A DNA stretch of 64,000 nt, from assembly GCF_030397575.1 (NCBI RefSeq), contig NZ_JAPNXS010000013.1, positions 1-64,000 of the forward strand, given 5' to 3'. A program made the position numbers and the translations under genes. This document shows positions 18,990-28,454 of this stretch, one piece after another. Within the stretch, counting starts at the first letter, position 1; the number at the start of each line of letters is the position of its first letter. This DNA is from Psychromonas sp. 14N.309.X.WAT.B.A12 (GTDB lineage: Bacteria > Pseudomonadota > Gammaproteobacteria > Enterobacterales > Psychromonadaceae). The notes beneath the pieces are model-generated. The model had not been told where the DNA came from, did no database searches, and saw nothing but the letters and a program-made list of their open reading frames with translations.

Positions 18990-19053
18990 ACACTCATTAA
19001 GTCATCTATTTTACTAGGCGATACCACGCAAAATATAGATAGCTTTTGAGTGT
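18990..19053 (+). other. Long hairpin in the tatA-tatB spacer
   Basis: ACACTCA at 18990-18996 pairs with TGAGTGT at 19047-19053, and ATCTATTTT at 19004-19012 pairs with AAAATATAGAT at 19030-19040 with a two-base bulge. There is no T run, so it is less likely a full terminator than an RNA-processing or stability element. Confidence 0.4.
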
Positions 19054-19144
19054 CATCGACATAACTTTTTGAAGACCATCACCTATCTAGCTTGATTTCA
19101 TTGTATAAGTGCCAGGTAGGTTTTAGTAAAAGGCACATTATTTA

Positions 19145-19534
19145 ATGTTTGATATTGGCTTCTGGGAGATCGTTTTGATCTCCGTGATTGGACTTGTTGT
19201 GTTAGGTCCACAACGCTTACCTATTGCTATTCGCACCGTTTTAAAATGGGTTAATACTGCTAAGAACATGGCAAACTCAGTTAAAAATGAGATTTCTCAA
19301 GAACTTGAATTACATGAAATGAATGAGAATATGCTCAAAAAAGGTAAACAAGAGCTAGAACAATTAAATCCTAACTTAAAAGCCTCAATTGATGAAATGA
19401 AACAGGATGTTGAACAGCTCACACAACCTTATAAAAACAATGTTGACGACATCATTAAATCAGTAAAAGAAACACCTAAACAATCCATTGCTGATGATGC
19501 AATACCTGAAAAAACACCTTCGCAGGACAAATAA
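19145..19534 (+). CDS. tatB: Sec-independent translocase subunit TatB
   Basis: A 129-residue protein starting MFDIGFWEIVLISVIGLVVL, the typical TatB membrane helix with the conserved early glutamate, then GPQRLPIAIRTV and a long amphipathic helical region to residue 95. TatB works with TatC as the receptor for twin-arginine signal peptides. It is shorter than E. coli TatB (171) mainly in the variable C-terminal tail. The ribosome site AAAAGG is rather distant from the ATG. It ends 3 bases before tatC. Confidence 0.96.
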   Translation: MFDIGFWEIVLISVIGLVVLGPQRLPIAIRTVLKWVNTAKNMANSVKNEISQELELHEMNENMLKKGKQELEQLNPNLKASIDEMKQDVEQLTQPYKNNVDDIIKSVKETPKQSIADDAIPEKTPSQDK

Positions 19535-19537
19535 CGC

Positions 19538-20326
19538 ATGAGTGAGTCGATGTCAGAACAAGAACAACATAGCTTACCGCTAATCACCCACCTTTTAGAA
19601 TTAAGAGATAGAATTTTAAAAATTGTAGTGATTGTCTTAGTCTTATTTTTGGGCTTAGTTTATTTCTCCAATGATATTTACCAATACATTGCGATCCCGC
19701 TTACTAGCCAATTACCTGAAGGCTCAAGCATGATTGCCACAGGTGTTGCCACGCCCTTTTTTACACCCATCAAATTAACCATCGTGCTATCTATATTAAT
19801 TGCTATACCAGCCATTTTGTATCAAGTATGGGCTTTTGTAGCGCCTGGCCTATATAAACATGAGCGCAAGCTTGTTGCGCCACTTGTCGCGAGCAGTGCA
19901 TTTTTGTTTTATCTGGGTATGGTTTTTTCTTACTATGTTGTATTTCCCTTAGTATTTTCATTTTTTACCAGTACAGCGCCAGAGGGAGTTACCATTGCAA
20001 CAGATATTAGCAGCTATTTAGATTTTGTATTAAAGCTGTTTTTTGCCTTTGGTTTAGCCTTTGAAATCCCAGTCGCCACATTATTATTATGTTGGACAGG
20101 CGCAACTACACCTGATTCATTAAGAGCGAAACGTCCTTATATTGTTGTGGCTGCATTTATTTTTGGCATGTTGTTAACACCACCGGATGTTATTTCACAA
20201 ACCTTACTCGCAGTCCCTATGCTCATTTTATTTGAAGTTGGTTTACTGTTTGCACGTTTTTATGTAAAGAAGACCGATCAGGAAGAAGAAAATAATATCG
20301 ATAAAGAGTCTGCTCGTAATGATTGA
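19538..20326 (+). CDS. tatC: Sec-independent translocase subunit TatC
   Basis: A 262-residue polytopic protein with six predicted membrane helices. The signature [19 protein letters not shown] near the N-terminus, the FxxPxxLTxxLS-like periplasmic segment and the later [15 protein letters not shown] with its conserved glutamate mark TatC. It recognises the twin-arginine motif in the inner membrane. A likely local client is the TRAP binding protein at 25362-26402, which has an RR signal. The last 8 bases overlap the tatD start, so the four tat genes are one unit downstream of tatA. Confidence 0.97.
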   Translation: MSESMSEQEQHSLPLITHLLELRDRILKIVVIVLVLFLGLVYFSNDIYQYIAIPLTSQLPEGSSMIATGVATPFFTPIKLTIVLSILIAIPAILYQVWAFVAPGLYKHERKLVAPLVASSAFLFYLGMVFSYYVVFPLVFSFFTSTAPEGVTIATDISSYLDFVLKLFFAFGLAFEIPVATLLLCWTGATTPDSLRAKRPYIVVAAFIFGMLLTPPDVISQTLLAVPMLILFEVGLLFARFYVKKTDQEEENNIDKESARND

Positions 20327-21104
20327 TATCGGCGTTAATTTAACTAACTCGCGTTTTGATAAAGATTTACCAGCGGTGCTTAAACAAGCCAAACAAGCTG
20401 GATTAAGTAAACTGATTGTTACTGGCACTAATATCACTGAAAGTGAGCAAGCGCTTACTTTATCAAAATCATACCCAGGTTTTCTGTATAGCACAGCGGG
20501 TGTTCACCCTCACGATGCAAGCAGTATGGATCAACGAGCACTAACAAAGCTACGAGAGTTGTTAGTCCAACCAGAAGTAAAATCGGTAGGTGAATGTGGA
20601 TTAGACTTCAACCGTAACTTCTCCACACCTGCCGAGCAAGAACATGCTTTTATACAACAGCTTGAATTAGCCGTTGAGTATCAACTACCTGTGTTTATGC
20701 ATGAACGAGATGCCAGTGTACGATTCATTGAATTAGTATCTCCTTACATTAAACAACTCTCTAATGCAGTCGTGCATTGTTTTACTGGCACACAAGCTGA
20801 GCTTGAGCAATATTTAGCATTGGGTTTACACATTGGCATCACAGGTTGGATTTGCGATGAACGCCGCGGCCAACACTTACTCGATATCGTTAAAATGATT
20901 CCCGATAATCGTTTAATGCTCGAGACAGATAGTCCCTATTTACTACCACGTTCAATGCGACCTAAACCAAAGTCGAGTCGTAACGAACCCAAGTACTTGC
21001 CTTATATTGCAAAAACCATTGCCGATGCAAGACAACAAGACTTACAATTACTCTTAAGCAATACACAACAAACAACGAATACGTTTTTTAATTTAACAAT
21101 TTAA
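20319..21104 (+). CDS. tatD: TatD-family metal-dependent DNase
   Basis: A 261-residue TIM-barrel hydrolase. It starts [17 protein letters not shown], as E. coli TatD does. Metal ligands are visible in [33 protein letters not shown] and [17 protein letters not shown]. TatD has Mg-dependent 3'-5' exonuclease activity on single-stranded DNA and RNA; it is not required for Tat export despite the name. It overlaps tatC by 8 bases. A weak hairpin (CGACT/AGTCG, 21110-21127) follows the stop, before hemB. Confidence 0.95.
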   Translation: MIDIGVNLTNSRFDKDLPAVLKQAKQAGLSKLIVTGTNITESEQALTLSKSYPGFLYSTAGVHPHDASSMDQRALTKLRELLVQPEVKSVGECGLDFNRNFSTPAEQEHAFIQQLELAVEYQLPVFMHERDASVRFIELVSPYIKQLSNAVVHCFTGTQAELEQYLALGLHIGITGWICDERRGQHLLDIVKMIPDNRLMLETDSPYLLPRSMRPKPKSSRNEPKYLPYIAKTIADARQQDLQLLLSNTQQTTNTFFNLTI

Positions 21105-21108
21105 ATAA

Positions 21109-22191
<1,083 letters not shown>

Positions 22192-22200
22192 CCGCATTCT

Positions 22201-22235
22201 CACAGGCAAAAGTAATGATTAAATTTTTGCCTGTG
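22201..22235 (+). terminator. hemB terminator hairpin
   Basis: CACAGGCAAAA pairs perfectly with TTTTGCCTGTG within the 35 bases that start 9 bases after the hemB stop. The T5 run is inside the descending arm. It can act in both directions between the convergent hemB and AraC genes. Confidence 0.7.
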
Positions 22236-22309
22236 TCCCCCTTTCCCTCATCCCAAAAGCAAACACTCAACCTATTAAAAATTAACGGCTCTTTGCCTTT
22301 AAAGTGGTT

Positions 22310-23266
22310 TTAGTTATTTTTATATTGCAATGTTTGCCGCGGCGTCTCACCAAACAAACGTTTATAACTCCCGCAGAATTGGCCTAGATGAAAAAATCCA
22401 TAATTAAATGCAACATCAGCAATGGTATGAAATTCCTCGCTACTTTGTAGCATTCGTCTCGCCTGATTAAGCCGAACCACTTGAATATACTGCTTAGGCG
22501 ATATCCCATAGCATTGAGCAAAAGTATATTGTAATGTACGACGACTTACATGCACTGCCGCGCATATTTCACTCATCGTAATTGGAGATTTTAAACGAGA
22601 TTCCGTTAAATACTCTTGGACTCTAGCCATAATACGCTGCCGTTGCGGTGAAGTCACATAGGCAGCTGACGTTCGTTGTGCCTTAGTAAGTAGCTCTAAA
22701 ATAGCATCATGAAGAATAGACTCATGGGTACTGCTACTCCAATGATTACCTTTCGGTGCTAATAATAAAGAGAGGTATTGGCGAAATTTATATAATTCAT
22801 CTAACGCAATATTATCCAACCATAGGCCATCACTACTACTGTCATACACTTCTTCTTTTGTTTGCTCAGTCAATCCAGTAAAAAAGCTAGGATGTAAAAC
22901 CAGCCCATAAATGGAAAAGTTATCAGGCGTTAATAATTCAAAGTCTTGGCCACCTGATCGACATAGAAATTGGTTAAAAGTCGTCGGCTCATTATTAATT
23001 CGGCAGCTTTTATCATTTGCACTAAAGCCTAACCACAGTCCACCATCTTCTATACGACACTGTTGCTTCAAGCTATGACTCGTGTCCTCTCGAAATGCAT
23101 GAAGATGAGGAAAGTGAAGCTCGTTAATAACCCCAATAAAATGTCCTTGGCTAAGTTGATCAAACTCCTGCTGCCAATTAACTAAGTTCGCCGCCTGATG
23201 ATTTGCATCATATGAGTGAATACTGCTCATCATTAGTGCATTGTTTTTTAAGGTCAGTTCATCCAT
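22310..23266 (-). CDS. AraC-family transcriptional regulator
   Basis: A 318-residue protein. The C-terminal 100 residues form the paired helix-turn-helix of the AraC family (SRRTLQYTFAQCYGISPKQY, then IADVAFNYGFFHLGQFCGSYKRLFGETP). The N-terminal part (FDQLSQGHFIGVINEL...AFREDTSHSL) recalls the sensor half of EutR-type regulators, from memory only. It is transcribed away from the TRAP operon at 23451-26402 across 184 bases and is its probable local regulator. The ligand is presumably the transported compound or a metabolite of it. ATG at 23264-23266. Confidence 0.88.
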   Translation of the reverse strand: MDELTLKNNALMMSSIHSYDANHQAANLVNWQQEFDQLSQGHFIGVINELHFPHLHAFREDTSHSLKQQCRIEDGGLWLGFSANDKSCRINNEPTTFNQFLCRSGGQDFELLTPDNFSIYGLVLHPSFFTGLTEQTKEEVYDSSSDGLWLDNIALDELYKFRQYLSLLLAPKGNHWSSSTHESILHDAILELLTKAQRTSAAYVTSPQRQRIMARVQEYLTESRLKSPITMSEICAAVHVSRRTLQYTFAQCYGISPKQYIQVVRLNQARRMLQSSEEFHTIADVAFNYGFFHLGQFCGSYKRLFGETPRQTLQYKNN

Positions 23267-23450
23267 CTACATTTCCTTGTTTTATATCATGAACCAATAT
23301 AGTGCTTAATTTCTCTATCTAACTGTTAAATAAGACCTTTTCTATTTGCCGATTTTTGATATTAGTTAGGTACGAATATCGCTAGTACTTAATCGATAAC
23401 CGTTGATTCTAAATCAGCAAAAAACGAACCAATTCGCATAAGGACAGCAG

Positions 23451-23960
23451 ATGCCTGGTTTTATTCTCTTTTATATTAAGTATGTCGATAAATTTAATTA
23501 TTTTGTCGGCCGTATCGCTATGTATGGAATCTTTCTTATGGTTTCCATACTTTTGTGGTCATCAATCTCTAAAACTTTTTTCATGCCCTCACTTTGGACG
23601 CTTGAATCGGCACAATTTACTATGGCCGCTTATTATATCCTCGGTGGTGCGTACGCAATTCAACTAAAAGCAAACGTACGTATGGACTTGTTCTATGGTA
23701 ACTGGTCAATAAAGAAACGCGCTTGGATGGATATATTTACCGTGTTTTTTCTCATTTTTTTCCTATTTGTACTCCTATATGGCGGCTTGGAAAGTCTGCT
23801 TTACTCCTTTGAATATGGGCAACGTACAAGCACCGCTTGGCGTCCACTTATTTGGCCAATCAAAGCCGTTATGTGCGTAGGATTCATCATGATGATCTTA
23901 CAAGCTATTTCAGAGTTTTTTAAAGATGTTGCTGTTATTCGAGGAGTAGAAATCAAATGA
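23451..23960 (+). CDS. TRAP transporter small permease (DctQ family)
   Basis: A 169-residue membrane protein with four hydrophobic helices, the standard size and layout of TRAP Q subunits. The segment LWTLESAQFTMAAYYILGGAYAI with ANVRMDLFY matches the DctQ pattern. With the M subunit it forms the sodium-coupled membrane part of a secondary transporter fed by a periplasmic binding protein. Its stop overlaps the start of the M gene (ATGA). Substrate cannot be deduced from this subunit. Confidence 0.9.
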   Translation: MPGFILFYIKYVDKFNYFVGRIAMYGIFLMVSILLWSSISKTFFMPSLWTLESAQFTMAAYYILGGAYAIQLKANVRMDLFYGNWSIKKRAWMDIFTVFFLIFFLFVLLYGGLESLLYSFEYGQRTSTAWRPLIWPIKAVMCVGFIMMILQAISEFFKDVAVIRGVEIK

Positions 23961-25276
23961 GTTATGAAATGATCGCAATCGCGATGTTTGCCTCGATGGC
24001 ATTATTAATGGCAACCGGTCAACGCGTATTTGCCGCGATAGGCGCTGTCGCCTCTATTTCTGCGATTATGTTGTGGGGAACTGGCGGAGCAGAAATCCCT
24101 TTTACTGCTGCAATGAAAGTAATGAATTGGTATCCAATGCTTACTTTACCCATGTTTATTTTTATGGGGTATGTACTGTCTGAATCAAAGATTGCTGACG
24201 ATCTTTATAAGATGTTCCATGTTTGGATGGGCCCTATGCCTGGTGGTCTAGCGATAGGCACGATAGGTCTAATGGTACTGGTATCAGCAATGAATGGGCT
24301 TTCAGTCGCAGGTATGGCTATCGGCGCCACTATTGCGTTACCGGAGTTACTAAAGCGCGGCTATAACAAAAAAATGGTCACAGGTGTTATTCAAGCAGGC
24401 TCTTCCCTTGGTATTTTAGTGCCACCTTCTGTTGTACTCGTTCTCTATGCAATGATTGCACGTCAACCTGTTGGGCAACTATGGCTAGCCGGGATTATCC
24501 CAGGGCTAATTATGGCTACTCTTTTTATTATCTATATTGTCGTTTGCTGTCGACTTAACCCTTCTTGGGGACCAGCACTCAATAAAGAAGAACGAGATAT
24601 TCCTCGCGCTGAAAAATTACGCTTATTAAGAGCAGGGCTATTACCACTTGGTATTTTTGCAGTCATGATGGTGCCTTTTGTAAATGGTTGGACAAGCTTA
24701 GTGGAAAGCTCTGCAATCGGGGCAATGGCAGCATTCGCAGCCGCTATTTTTAAAAGACGTATGACTAAAATCGTCTTTGAAAATTCTGTTCGTAATACAT
24801 TGGCTATCTCTTGCATGTTTATGTGGATTATTCTCGCTGCGTTAGGGTTTGGCGCTATATTTGATGGCCTTGGTGCCGTTAAAGCAATTGCCGATCTATT
24901 TACAGAGCAATTAGGGCTTAGCCCATGGGCAATACTTATCTTAATGCAGTTATCTTTTTTGATCATGGGAACATTTCTCGATGATACTGCGATGTTAGTT
25001 ATTGTTGCACCATTATTTGTTCCTTTAGTGCATGCCCTTGGATTTGACCTGATCTGGTACGGCGTGTTGTACACCATTACTTGTCAAATTGCTTACATGA
25101 CACCGCCCTTTGGTTATAACTTATTTTTAATGAAGGCAATGGCTCCACCTGAGATTTCTTTACGAGACATCTACGGCTCAATCGGACCTTTTGTTGGCAT
25201 TATGATACTCGCACTGATTCTTATCATGGTCTTCCCACAACTTGCTTTGTGGTTGCCAAATTACGTTTACGGATAA
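23957..25276 (+). CDS. TRAP transporter large permease (DctM family)
   Basis: A 439-residue protein with about 12-13 hydrophobic helices. FVSAMNGLSVAGMAIGATIALPELLKRGY and GSSLGILVPPSVVLVLYAMIA carry the conserved DctM loop motifs, and FLDDTAMLVIVAPLFVPL the C-terminal one. It is the transport channel of the TRAP system. The gene starts within the stop of the Q gene and is followed after 85 bases by the binding-protein gene, so the operon order is Q-M-P. Confidence 0.94.
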   Translation: MSYEMIAIAMFASMALLMATGQRVFAAIGAVASISAIMLWGTGGAEIPFTAAMKVMNWYPMLTLPMFIFMGYVLSESKIADDLYKMFHVWMGPMPGGLAIGTIGLMVLVSAMNGLSVAGMAIGATIALPELLKRGYNKKMVTGVIQAGSSLGILVPPSVVLVLYAMIARQPVGQLWLAGIIPGLIMATLFIIYIVVCCRLNPSWGPALNKEERDIPRAEKLRLLRAGLLPLGIFAVMMVPFVNGWTSLVESSAIGAMAAFAAAIFKRRMTKIVFENSVRNTLAISCMFMWIILAALGFGAIFDGLGAVKAIADLFTEQLGLSPWAILILMQLSFLIMGTFLDDTAMLVIVAPLFVPLVHALGFDLIWYGVLYTITCQIAYMTPPFGYNLFLMKAMAPPEISLRDIYGSIGPFVGIMILALILIMVFPQLALWLPNYVYG

Positions 25277-25361
25277 CAGAACCATTAGTATTTCTATTTA
25301 GCTCATTATTTACTTCGGATGAAAAAAAGTCCGTTACCAATTAATTAACAGGAGAAATTTT

Positions 25362-26402
25362 ATGAATTCAAGACGTAAGTTTTTAACAAGTGCAGCAGCA
25401 CTAACAGCAGGTACTGTATTAGCACCAGCAAAAACCTTTGCTGCTTCACCTAAAATAAAATGGCGTATGCAAACTTATGCAGGTCCTGCTCTTGCAGAAC
25501 ACGTTGTTAAGCCTGCAATAGAGGCATTTAACCGTATTGCTGGTGAAGAGATGCAAATTGAACTTTATTTTGCGGATCAACTGGTACCGACTGGTGAATT
25601 ATTCCGCGCATTACAAAAAGGAATTATTGATGCCGTTCAGTCTGATGATGACTCTATGGCCTCTCCAACTGAAGTCACCACATTTGGTGGTTACTTTCCT
25701 TTTGGTAGCCGTTATTCACTCGATGTACCTGTATTATTTAACCAGTATGGCCTAGATAAAATCTGGAAAGAAGAGTACGCAAAATTTGGCATTAAACATA
25801 TCTCTGCTGGTGCATGGGATCCTTGTCATTTTGCCACTAAAAAGCCCATTAATAGCTTAGCGGATTTGAAAGGATTGAGAGTATTTACATTCCCTACTGC
25901 TGGTCGTTTTATGTCAAAATACGGCGTCGTACCAGTATCTATTCCATGGGAGGATGTAGAGGTTGCACTGCAAACAGGTGAGCTAGATGGTATCGCATGG
26001 TCTGGTATTACTGAAGATTACACCGTAGGTTGGTCTAAAGTTACGGATTACTTCCTAACCAATAATATTTCTGGTGCATGGATTGGACACTTCTTTGCTA
26101 ATATGGATCGTTATAACGAACTACCTGAACACCTTAAAGAATTGCTAGCCTTGTGTATGGAAACATCACATTACTACCGCCAATGGTGGTATTGGGGTGG
26201 AGAAGCGCAATTACGTGTTAACGGTCCAGACATGAAGTTAACGACTATTCCTGATGAAGAATGGGCACAAGTTGAATCTGATGCGCGTGATTTCTGGGAT
26301 GAAATTGCAAAAGAATCACCAACAAAAGCGAAAATTGTTGAGATATTCAAACAATACAACGCAGATATGGAAAAAGCAGGAAGACCTTATCGTTATAGTT
26401 AA
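25362..26402 (+). CDS. TRAP transporter substrate-binding protein with twin-arginine signal
   Basis: A 346-residue DctP-type binding protein. The first 28 residues are a Tat signal: SRRKFLT, a hydrophobic stretch and an alanine-rich cleavage region near residue 27. The mature part shows KIKWRMQTYAGP at the start, the central LADLKGLRVFTFPTAGRFM with a substrate-carboxylate arginine typical of TRAP proteins, and a tryptophan-rich helix (YYRQWWYWGG) after residue 265. Tat-exported DctP proteins of this kind include keto-acid binders such as TakP, but the substrate here is unknown. Export is probably by the tatABC products encoded 6 kb upstream. A good AGGAG ribosome site precedes the ATG. Confidence 0.9.
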   Translation: MNSRRKFLTSAAALTAGTVLAPAKTFAASPKIKWRMQTYAGPALAEHVVKPAIEAFNRIAGEEMQIELYFADQLVPTGELFRALQKGIIDAVQSDDDSMASPTEVTTFGGYFPFGSRYSLDVPVLFNQYGLDKIWKEEYAKFGIKHISAGAWDPCHFATKKPINSLADLKGLRVFTFPTAGRFMSKYGVVPVSIPWEDVEVALQTGELDGIAWSGITEDYTVGWSKVTDYFLTNNISGAWIGHFFANMDRYNELPEHLKELLALCMETSHYYRQWWYWGGEAQLRVNGPDMKLTTIPDEEWAQVESDARDFWDEIAKESPTKAKIVEIFKQYNADMEKAGRPYRYS

Positions 26403-26518
26403 ACATAAAAGCCTAAGAGTAGCAGCTAGACTCAATGCTGATCTTGACTTTAAAATGGCCACTTTCATTAATATGATTGGCACTAAAAGTCAGTAGCGAA
26501 AATACGATATATAAAAAC

Positions 26519-26547
26519 TAAAATGCCGCGTCTAATGCGGCATTTTT
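26519..26547. terminator. Bidirectional terminator of the TRAP operon
   Basis: AAATGCCGC pairs perfectly with GCGGCATTT over a 7-base loop and is followed by TT and preceded by a run of A, so it can end transcripts from both sides. It lies 117 bases after the binding-protein stop. Confidence 0.85.
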
Positions 26548-26548
26548 G

Positions 26549-26590
26549 TTGATATTGATGTTGATGTTGATGTTGATGTTGATGTTGATG
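26549..26590. repeat. Hexanucleotide tandem repeat (TTGATG)
   Basis: Seven 6-base units in a row, TTGATA followed by six perfect TTGATG, total 42 bases. The array sits between the terminator and the stop codon of the minus-strand BOF gene (stop at 26597-26599), outside any real reading frame. Such arrays are prone to slip-strand length change. Confidence 0.95.
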
Positions 26591-26596
26591 TACAGA

Positions 26597-26962
26597 TTAT
26601 TTAATGATCTCTATATGCTCAACGTCTACTTTGCTTTCCGTCCACTCTTTATCAACTTCCCCAATAATGCGAATTTTATCTTCAGGCGTTACTGTAATAT
26701 GGCGAAAGTCTTCATCTTCAATTTCTACCATAACTACGCCACTTTGGTCTTTAAATAGGTAATGTTCTTCAGCCGTTTGCTTCACTAATGAGCCTTGTAA
26801 AGCCACTTTACTATCATCGGCTAACTCAAGCGCCTCTTTAGCTGTAATGGTTTGGATGGATGTAGCACCTGGACCAACGAATGCTGCAAATGCACTCATG
26901 GAAAATAGGCTGGCGAATAGTGCTGACATTAAACCTTTAAGCATAAACTTAGAATTAATCAT
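26597..26962 (-). CDS. YgiW/BOF-family periplasmic OB-fold protein
   Basis: A 121-residue protein from the ATG at 26960-26962, which has a GAGGA ribosome site; an ATG 12 bases upstream has none. Residues 1-26 form a Sec signal peptide (LMSALFASLFSMSAFA). The mature domain matches the bacterial OB-fold (BOF, DUF388) family: SIQTITAKEALELADDSKVALQGSLVKQ, YLFKDQSGVVMVEIEDEDF and a final strand pattern. E. coli YgiW (VisP) belongs to this family and helps in stress tolerance; the ligand is uncertain. A hexanucleotide repeat follows the gene. Confidence 0.87.
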   Translation of the reverse strand: MINSKFMLKGLMSALFASLFSMSAFAAFVGPGATSIQTITAKEALELADDSKVALQGSLVKQTAEEHYLFKDQSGVVMVEIEDEDFRHITVTPEDKIRIIGEVDKEWTESKVDVEHIEIIK

Positions 26963-27090
26963 AGCGTTCCTCATTTAGTAAAAATAACACAGCGTTAGTA
27001 TTTACAACTACAAAATGTAAATACTCAGCGCTCTCATTATTTACGACTAAACAAGTGGTAATTCGTTCACACTAACTTTAACAGGCAAAG

Positions 27091-27567
27091 TTAACCCATT
27101 AATAAATCAGCGTCGATAGGATGAAACTGAGTACAAGCATCAATTAAAGCTTTAGCTGACAACTTAGGGACACCATAGGCTTCAGTAGTGACACCAAACT
27201 TACTGTTAACTTTATCTAACAAAATAGCAAAATCACCGTCTCCTGTAAGTAAAATAACCGTATCAACTTCAGCGGCTGACTCCATTACATCAATAGTAAT
27301 CCCTACATCCCAATCCCCTTTTGCAGTGCCATCACTTCGTTGAATAAAGGGTTTTAAACGTACATCAAAACCCACATGCCTTAGCATCTCTTGGAATTTT
27401 TGTTGCTGATTATCTCCACGTTCAATGGCATAAGCGTAAGCACAAATAATTTCACCTTGCGCGCTAATTTGTTGCCATAGTTTTCGATAGTTAAATTGCT
27501 TTCCGTACGCTTGGCGAGTGGTGTAATAGATGTTTTGAACATCAGCAAAAATAGCAATCTTTTTCAT
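27091..27567 (-). CDS. NYN-domain (LabA/DUF88, PIN-like) protein
   Basis: A 158-residue single-domain protein. The fold signature is the spaced acidic residues of PIN/NYN nucleases: IFADVQNIYYTTRQ near the start, KGDWDVGITIDVM in the middle and VILLTGDGDFAILLDKV around residue 110. Members of this family are predicted or shown RNA-processing nucleases. The N-terminus after the initial methionine (KKIAIFADVQN) is typical. It stands alone between the BOF gene and the ECF operon; its role is not known. A short 7-base inverted repeat overlaps its stop codon. Confidence 0.85.
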   Translation of the reverse strand: MKKIAIFADVQNIYYTTRQAYGKQFNYRKLWQQISAQGEIICAYAYAIERGDNQQQKFQEMLRHVGFDVRLKPFIQRSDGTAKGDWDVGITIDVMESAAEVDTVILLTGDGDFAILLDKVNSKFGVTTEAYGVPKLSAKALIDACTQFHPIDADLLMG

Positions 27568-27614
27568 TAATAATGACCTTGTACTTTGATGGTTAGCGTT
27601 TGCTGATATGAATA

Positions 27615-28454
27615 TTAATTAAACGGGTACCAAAATAGCTGCGCTTCACACACACGCTTAACAATCGCTAGTGATACACACACTAAAATAGTAGATAAAC
27701 AGATCCAATCCTTTCTCATTAATGGCTTTAAGCTATACCAAGTACGTGATTTATGTCGCCCAAAACCACGTAACGTCATCGCATTGGATATCTCTTCCGT
27801 TCTATCCAAACTGGTAAAAATTAATGGGCCTAGAATGCTTGTTAGATTTTTTAAACGAGAAAAAAGAGAGGCTTTCTTAGATAACTCAACACCACGCGCT
27901 TGCTGCGCATGCATGATATTAATGTAATCTTTCTTAATTTCAGGTAAATAACGTAGCGTCAAACTCACCGCGTAAGCAACTTTATAAGGTATACCTAAAC
28001 GATTCAAACTAGCAGAAAATTCTGTCGGATGCGTGGTAAATACAAACACTAAAGCAATCGGAAACATACTGAAATATTTTAAGGTTACCGTCACCAAATA
28101 AAACAAGGTTTCCTGAGTAACAGAATAAAAACCAAGAGGTAATAAAACCGTCTCAGTTCCCATATACGCAGTCCCCTGTTGCGGCGCTAATAAAAACATA
28201 AACAACGCATTTAATGACAACACACTGGCAGTCGCAATCAACAAGGTACGGTACACCTTTACTGGCACCTTGGTCATCTTCAGCAACCATAAGCCCACAC
28301 CCACTAATACAATGATAAGGCGTAAATCAAAGGTAGTGAGTACTACGGTCACCCACGCCATAAAAAGTACAAACTTTGTAATACCATTTAAGCGATGGAG
28401 TACAGAACCAGTCTCAACATAACTTATTCCAAAGGCCATTTTTTCTGCTTTCAT
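27615..28454 (-). CDS. ECF transporter transmembrane subunit EcfT
   Basis: A 279-residue membrane protein from the ATG at 28452-28454, which overlaps the stop of the ATPase gene as ATGA; the frame extends to 28490. It has five or so hydrophobic helices and, near residues 190-215, the cytoplasmic coupling helices with the A-R-G motif (HAQQARGVELSKK) that contacts the ATPases. LSLTLRYLPEIKKDY and AMTLRGFGRHKSRTWY are also typical. It is the T subunit of the energy-coupling factor module for a vitamin-type S component, here probably the broken gene upstream. Confidence 0.9.
   Translation of the reverse strand: MKAEKMAFGISYVETGSVLHRLNGITKFVLFMAWVTVVLTTFDLRLIIVLVGVGLWLLKMTKVPVKVYRTLLIATASVLSLNALFMFLLAPQQGTAYMGTETVLLPLGFYSVTQETLFYLVTVTLKYFSMFPIALVFVFTTHPTEFSASLNRLGIPYKVAYAVSLTLRYLPEIKKDYINIMHAQQARGVELSKKASLFSRLKNLTSILGPLIFTSLDRTEEISNAMTLRGFGRHKSRTWYSLKPLMRKDWICLSTILVCVSLAIVKRVCEAQLFWYPFN

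Noticed and set aside
26546-26758. 70-codon plus-strand frame beginning with repeated Met-Leu
   Set aside because: The Met-Leu run is just the TTGATG array read in one frame; the rest lies antisense to the BOF gene.
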